A stretch of 64,000 nt of DNA from an uncultured Lachnospiraceae bacterium (lineage in GTDB: Bacteria > Bacillota > Clostridia > Lachnospirales > Lachnospiraceae). The notes under the pieces are model-generated. The model was not told the origin of the DNA. It did no database searches and was given only the letters and a program-made list of their open reading frames with translations. This document shows, in pieces, positions 60,844 through 64,000 of the stretch (within the stretch, counting starts at the first letter, position 1; each line of letters opens with the position of its first letter). Position numbers and translations under genes: made by a program. The stretch covers positions 1 to 64,000 of the forward strand of contig CAJKGK010000014.1 in the NCBI GenBank assembly GCA_905199445.1, in the 5' to 3' direction.

Positions 60844-62931
60844 CTATCGTTTCATTTTCGGGTCAAATGCATCTCTTAAACCGTCACCGACAAAGTTAAA
60901 TGCAACAACAGTCAGACAGATACAAATACCGACCGGAATCCAGATGTATGTGTAAGCGATCATATTTTCTGAAGAACCTGTTACAGAGTTAATGATTGAA
61001 CCCCATGTTGCCAGAGGATATTTAACACCGATACCCAGGAAGGAAAGTGTGGATTCTGTAATAATGATACCACCCAGGGCATTAGATGCTGTTACAATCA
61101 GCTGCGGCATAACATTCGGTACAAGATGTTTAAAAATACGCCGGCTTGTTCTCAGACCAATGGATTCTGCAGCCACCATAAATTCCTGCTCACGCAGAGA
61201 CAAAATCTGTCCACGGACAAGACGTGCCACACCGGCCCATCCCAGAATACCAAGAATAACCATCATCCAGATCAGTCGAACATAAGATTCCATCTTCATA
61301 CTGTCACACAGTGCACCGATAATAATCAAAATGGGCATGGATGGAATACAGTAGAAAATATCCACGATACGCATGATCAGGTTATCCAGCCAACCGCCAA
61401 AGTATCCGGCAATACCACCCATGATGACACCCAGTACGGTCTGGATAATAACAACAACAAAACAAACCATCAAAGATACACGGCCGCCGTACATCATACG
61501 GGCAAGTACGTCCATACCGTTGCCGTCTGTTCCCAGCAGATGTTCACTGCTTGGAGACGCATAAATATCGATCAGGTAAGTCAGCTGCTCACAGGTCATA
61601 GAATAAGCGCCATTTTTATTTGTGACTTTAATCGTAGACATTCCGTCAGCGGAACCTTCCATATTTTCAGGAAGTTTAACGCCTTCCGGAACATCGGTTT
61701 CCACATTCAGAGAAGATGCAGGAATCGCGTATTCAAAAGTTGCTGTTTTTACGCCTTCTTCTTTCATCTTCTCAATGGCTTCACGGGCAGCTTCCTTAAA
61801 TCCAAAAGCCATGGTATCACCGCCGTTGGAAGCACGGACAACCATATCAGACAGAGCCGCAACTGCTTCTCCGCTGGACTGATCGGTTACTGTAATTTCA
61901 TCACCATCCGTCTTAATTTCATAATGTCCGCCATTGGCTTCAAACTTGCCATTACCGCAATAAGCTTCCAGTGCTTTAACTTCAAAGGATGCATCGTCAT
62001 TCGCAAAGCCTTCCATTGTATCAAACACAAGGGTTGTGGCAAAAGCAGCCAGAACTTCCTTGCTTCCGATTTCATAAACAGAATACTCTGTATCGGAATT
62101 TTTTACAATACTGTAATTTTTGCCATTAAACTCAAACATGCCTTTGGCCATGTTATCGGCTACCGCCTGTTCAAACCCTTCCCCCAGGGAACCGTTCACA
62201 TACTGGAGACCATCGGCTCCGGTCTGTGTTACCGTATAAGTCTTCTTGGTTCCCGGTGTCAGTGTGTAAGTCTTGCCTTCATAAGTAAAGGAATCCGTAC
62301 CACTGGAAACCGCATCACCGATTGCCTGAACAAAAGCCTCTGTATTCATAGATGCATCGGATGTATCCAGTGATTTTTTAAGACCGCTGTAAGTACCAAT
62401 CGTACGGGAACCGGCCTCATAAGCGACCTCTGTACGGTCACCGGCAAAAATCTGGTAAACCTTATCCTGACCTTTGCGGACAATATAAAGATTGCCGTTA
62501 TCATCGGTCAGCTCCTGCTCTGTCAGGTCATTGGCATCCATTTCTCTGGCTGTACCATTAAGCCTGTTGCTGACTGAGGAAGGAAGCTCTATATCGGCAT
62601 TGGCATTGATCACAGAATAATCTGTACGTTTTGACGCCATTGCATAATCCACAACGACATTATCGTATTTATAAAAAATCTCGGTCTGTCCATAAGGATA
62701 AATCAGCGCACCGATAAATGCAAAGGCAAACATCACAATCAAAATGACAGAACCAACAATAGCCAGCTTGTTACGGACAAAACGATTAAATACAAGCCGT
62801 CCGGGGCTTAACACTTTAACACGCTGAGTGTCATCCAAAGCCATGGGCTTATTTTTCTTTTCCTCTTTTTCCCGGAGACGTGCTTCTTCTTCCTGCCGTT
62901 TAAGTACTTCATTAAAATTCTTTTTTTCCAT
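60844..62931 (-). CDS. oppC: Oligopeptide ABC permease OppC with a large extracytoplasmic insertion (695 aa)
   Basis: Typical OppC is near 300 residues. Here the first membrane helix (about 55-78) is followed by about 370 extra residues before the normal HLLGTDGNGMDVLARMMYGGR block (near 470) and the other five helices; the EAA loop is near 600 (AAESIGLRTSRRIFKHLVPN). The insertion contains repeating units of the form F-x-Y-x-G-K-x-Y-x-(L/I)...Y-x-V (near 210, 260 and 340), so it looks like tandem beta domains outside the membrane. It may dock a binding protein or the substrate. The charged N-terminal tail is cytoplasmic. Confidence 0.9.
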   Translation of the reverse strand: MEKKNFNEVLKRQEEEARLREKEEKKNKPMALDDTQRVKVLSPGRLVFNRFVRNKLAIVGSVILIVMFAFAFIGALIYPYGQTEIFYKYDNVVVDYAMASKRTDYSVINANADIELPSSVSNRLNGTAREMDANDLTEQELTDDNGNLYIVRKGQDKVYQIFAGDRTEVAYEAGSRTIGTYSGLKKSLDTSDASMNTEAFVQAIGDAVSSGTDSFTYEGKTYTLTPGTKKTYTVTQTGADGLQYVNGSLGEGFEQAVADNMAKGMFEFNGKNYSIVKNSDTEYSVYEIGSKEVLAAFATTLVFDTMEGFANDDASFEVKALEAYCGNGKFEANGGHYEIKTDGDEITVTDQSSGEAVAALSDMVVRASNGGDTMAFGFKEAAREAIEKMKEEGVKTATFEYAIPASSLNVETDVPEGVKLPENMEGSADGMSTIKVTNKNGAYSMTCEQLTYLIDIYASPSSEHLLGTDGNGMDVLARMMYGGRVSLMVCFVVVIIQTVLGVIMGGIAGYFGGWLDNLIMRIVDIFYCIPSMPILIIIGALCDSMKMESYVRLIWMMVILGILGWAGVARLVRGQILSLREQEFMVAAESIGLRTSRRIFKHLVPNVMPQLIVTASNALGGIIITESTLSFLGIGVKYPLATWGSIINSVTGSSENMIAYTYIWIPVGICICLTVVAFNFVGDGLRDAFDPKMKR

Positions 62932-62940
62932 AGCAGCCTC

Positions 62941-63945
62941 CTAGTTTACACGTACACGCGGGTCTACAACAGCATATAAAACGTCTGAAAGCAGATTACC
63001 AAGCAGTGTCATAATGGATATGAAACATAAATAGAACATTGTAAACGGTATATCACCATTGATCATTGAATAGTAGGACGCATAACCGATGCCACGAATG
63101 TCAAAGATTGTTTCCGTAATCAGCGCCCCTGAAAACAGCACCGGCAGAGAACCGCCAAGAATTGTAATCAGCGGAATCAGCGTATTGCGGAAAGCATGAC
63201 GGCTGATCACCTTGTTTTCCGGAACGCCTTTTGCACGGGCTGTACGGATATAATCCGCATTAAGCACTTCCAGCATATTTGTTCTTGTAAAACGCATCAA
63301 ACTTCCAACGCTGACCAGTACCAGTGTTACAATCGGAAGAACCATATGATGGGCAATATCAAGGAACTGTCCGAAAGCATCCAGATTATAATAATTACGG
63401 CCGATCATACCGCTTAGCGGGAACCATCCCAGATTAACGGAAAATACCAGCTTTAAAATTGTCGCAAGGAAGAACGTGGGCATGGAAATACCAATAAGCG
63501 CCAGCACCGTAACCGAGTAATCGGTAATACTGTACTGCTTTCTTGCGGCCAGTACACCCAGCGGAACCGCTATTAGCACTTCCAGCACAAAGGCTATACC
63601 GCCCATCACAAAGCTGTAGCCAATGGTATCTGCAAATTCCTGAGTTACCGGTTTGGTATAAAACCAGCTGTCACCAAAATCTCCGGTAACCATGGATTTA
63701 ATCCATGTAAAGTAGCCTTCGACCATCCCTTTGTCCATACCATACTGAGCATTAAGTTCGGCGATCCATTCCTGCGCACTTTTTGTGGCACCTGGCTTTG
63801 TAGCCAGCTCTCTGGCTGTCTGTTCAACGTAGCTGGTCGGCATGGAATACATAACGCCATATACGATAAACATGACAAAGAACAGGATGATTACGCTCAT
63901 ACCCAAACGCTTGATAATAAACTTAAACACCTTTTTCTTCACCAC
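62941..63945 (-). CDS. oppB: Oligopeptide ABC permease OppB (334 aa)
   Basis: Six membrane helices and the EAA loop (near 225, YIRTARAKGVPENKVISRHAFRNTLIP) identify the first channel subunit. The N-terminal helix is followed by an extracytoplasmic stretch with WIAELNAQYGMDKGMVEGYFTWI typical of OppB. GTG is the start (AGGTG precedes it closely) and TAG the stop. It precedes oppC by 9 bp. No oppA is in the window; it may lie beyond the right edge. The 55 bases to the edge hold only a weak GCCGT/ACGGC hairpin and a TATTAT box. Confidence 0.93.
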   Translation of the reverse strand: MVKKKVFKFIIKRLGMSVIILFFVMFIVYGVMYSMPTSYVEQTARELATKPGATKSAQEWIAELNAQYGMDKGMVEGYFTWIKSMVTGDFGDSWFYTKPVTQEFADTIGYSFVMGGIAFVLEVLIAVPLGVLAARKQYSITDYSVTVLALIGISMPTFFLATILKLVFSVNLGWFPLSGMIGRNYYNLDAFGQFLDIAHHMVLPIVTLVLVSVGSLMRFTRTNMLEVLNADYIRTARAKGVPENKVISRHAFRNTLIPLITILGGSLPVLFSGALITETIFDIRGIGYASYYSMINGDIPFTMFYLCFISIMTLLGNLLSDVLYAVVDPRVRVN

Positions 63946-64000
63946 CTGTATTTTTATAATAGAGCCGTCTCATACGGCACAATGGTTACTGTCAAACCAC

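Noticed and set aside
61126..62373. A 415-codon plus-strand frame opposite oppC
   Set aside because: It lies wholly antisense to a conserved permease, is rich in His and Cys as shadow frames are, and lacks a ribosome site.

Overview
The window looks like a chromosomal segment of a low-to-mid GC Gram-positive anaerobe of the Clostridia, most likely Lachnospiraceae. The grounds are strong AGGAGG ribosome binding sites, a T-box leader ahead of valS, a DUF5716/DUF5717-type gene pair, a YesM/YesN-controlled sugar ABC operon without its own ATPase, an IS1182-type transposase remnant and a KdpFABC operon with tiny leader-proximal ORFs. No rRNA, tRNA or CRISPR array was seen. Family names come from reading the translated sequence and recalling families, not from a database search.

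Layout. 1-2.4 kb: cytidine deaminase (-), then tag and a cation/proton antiporter (+). 2.5-5.96 kb: valS and a small two-helix membrane protein behind a T-box with a clear promoter. 5.96-11.7 kb: an Hsp70/actin-fold ATPase with TPR-like repeats and a 1182-residue partner. 11.9-14.9 kb: two glycoside hydrolases of the DUF4038 type. 15.1-20 kb: a VTC-domain-like protein divergent from a MocR regulator, a repeat-rich lipoprotein, a PAS-AAA+-Fis regulator lacking the GAFTGA loop, and a TPR protein. 20.1-23.5 kb: an AraC regulator divergent from galK-galE. 23.5-32.6 kb: a kdp operon read leftwards (31-aa ORF, kdpF, A, B, C, kdpD-like sensor without kinase, separate histidine kinase, kdpE). 32.9-35.8 kb: AI-2E-family transporter and an RlmD/RumA-type 23S rRNA methyltransferase.

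35.8-38.9 kb is an accessory, decaying patch: the methyltransferase is cut by an in-frame TAG before its C-terminal extension, followed by a tandem-GNAT acetyltransferase with a possible mini-ORF leader, a truncated gene and an IS1182-family remnant. 38.9-50.7 kb is a carbohydrate locus: an inverting-phosphorylase-type GH (GH94/149/161-like), solute-binding protein, two permeases, then a second binding protein overlapping a YesM kinase and a YesN regulator. Together they suggest import of an oligosaccharide, phosphorolysis inside the cell, and sensing through a binding-protein/kinase/regulator trio; the sugar is not determined by the sequence.

50.8-58 kb: acidic-tailed small membrane protein, PcrA helicase, YdjI-like SPFH protein with PspA, SfsA, a SurA-N-like exported protein preceded by a striking cluster of perfect hairpins, and an unrecognised 277-residue protein. 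58.3-64 kb: an oligopeptide ABC transporter (oppB, C, D, F, all on the minus strand), whose OppC carries a very large extracytoplasmic insertion; the operon probably continues beyond the right edge.

Most interesting: the four-way-junction hairpin cluster at 57.08-57.15 kb, the DUF5716/5717 pair, the GAFTGA-less regulator, the split KdpD, the amber-interrupted rlmD, and the OppC insertion.
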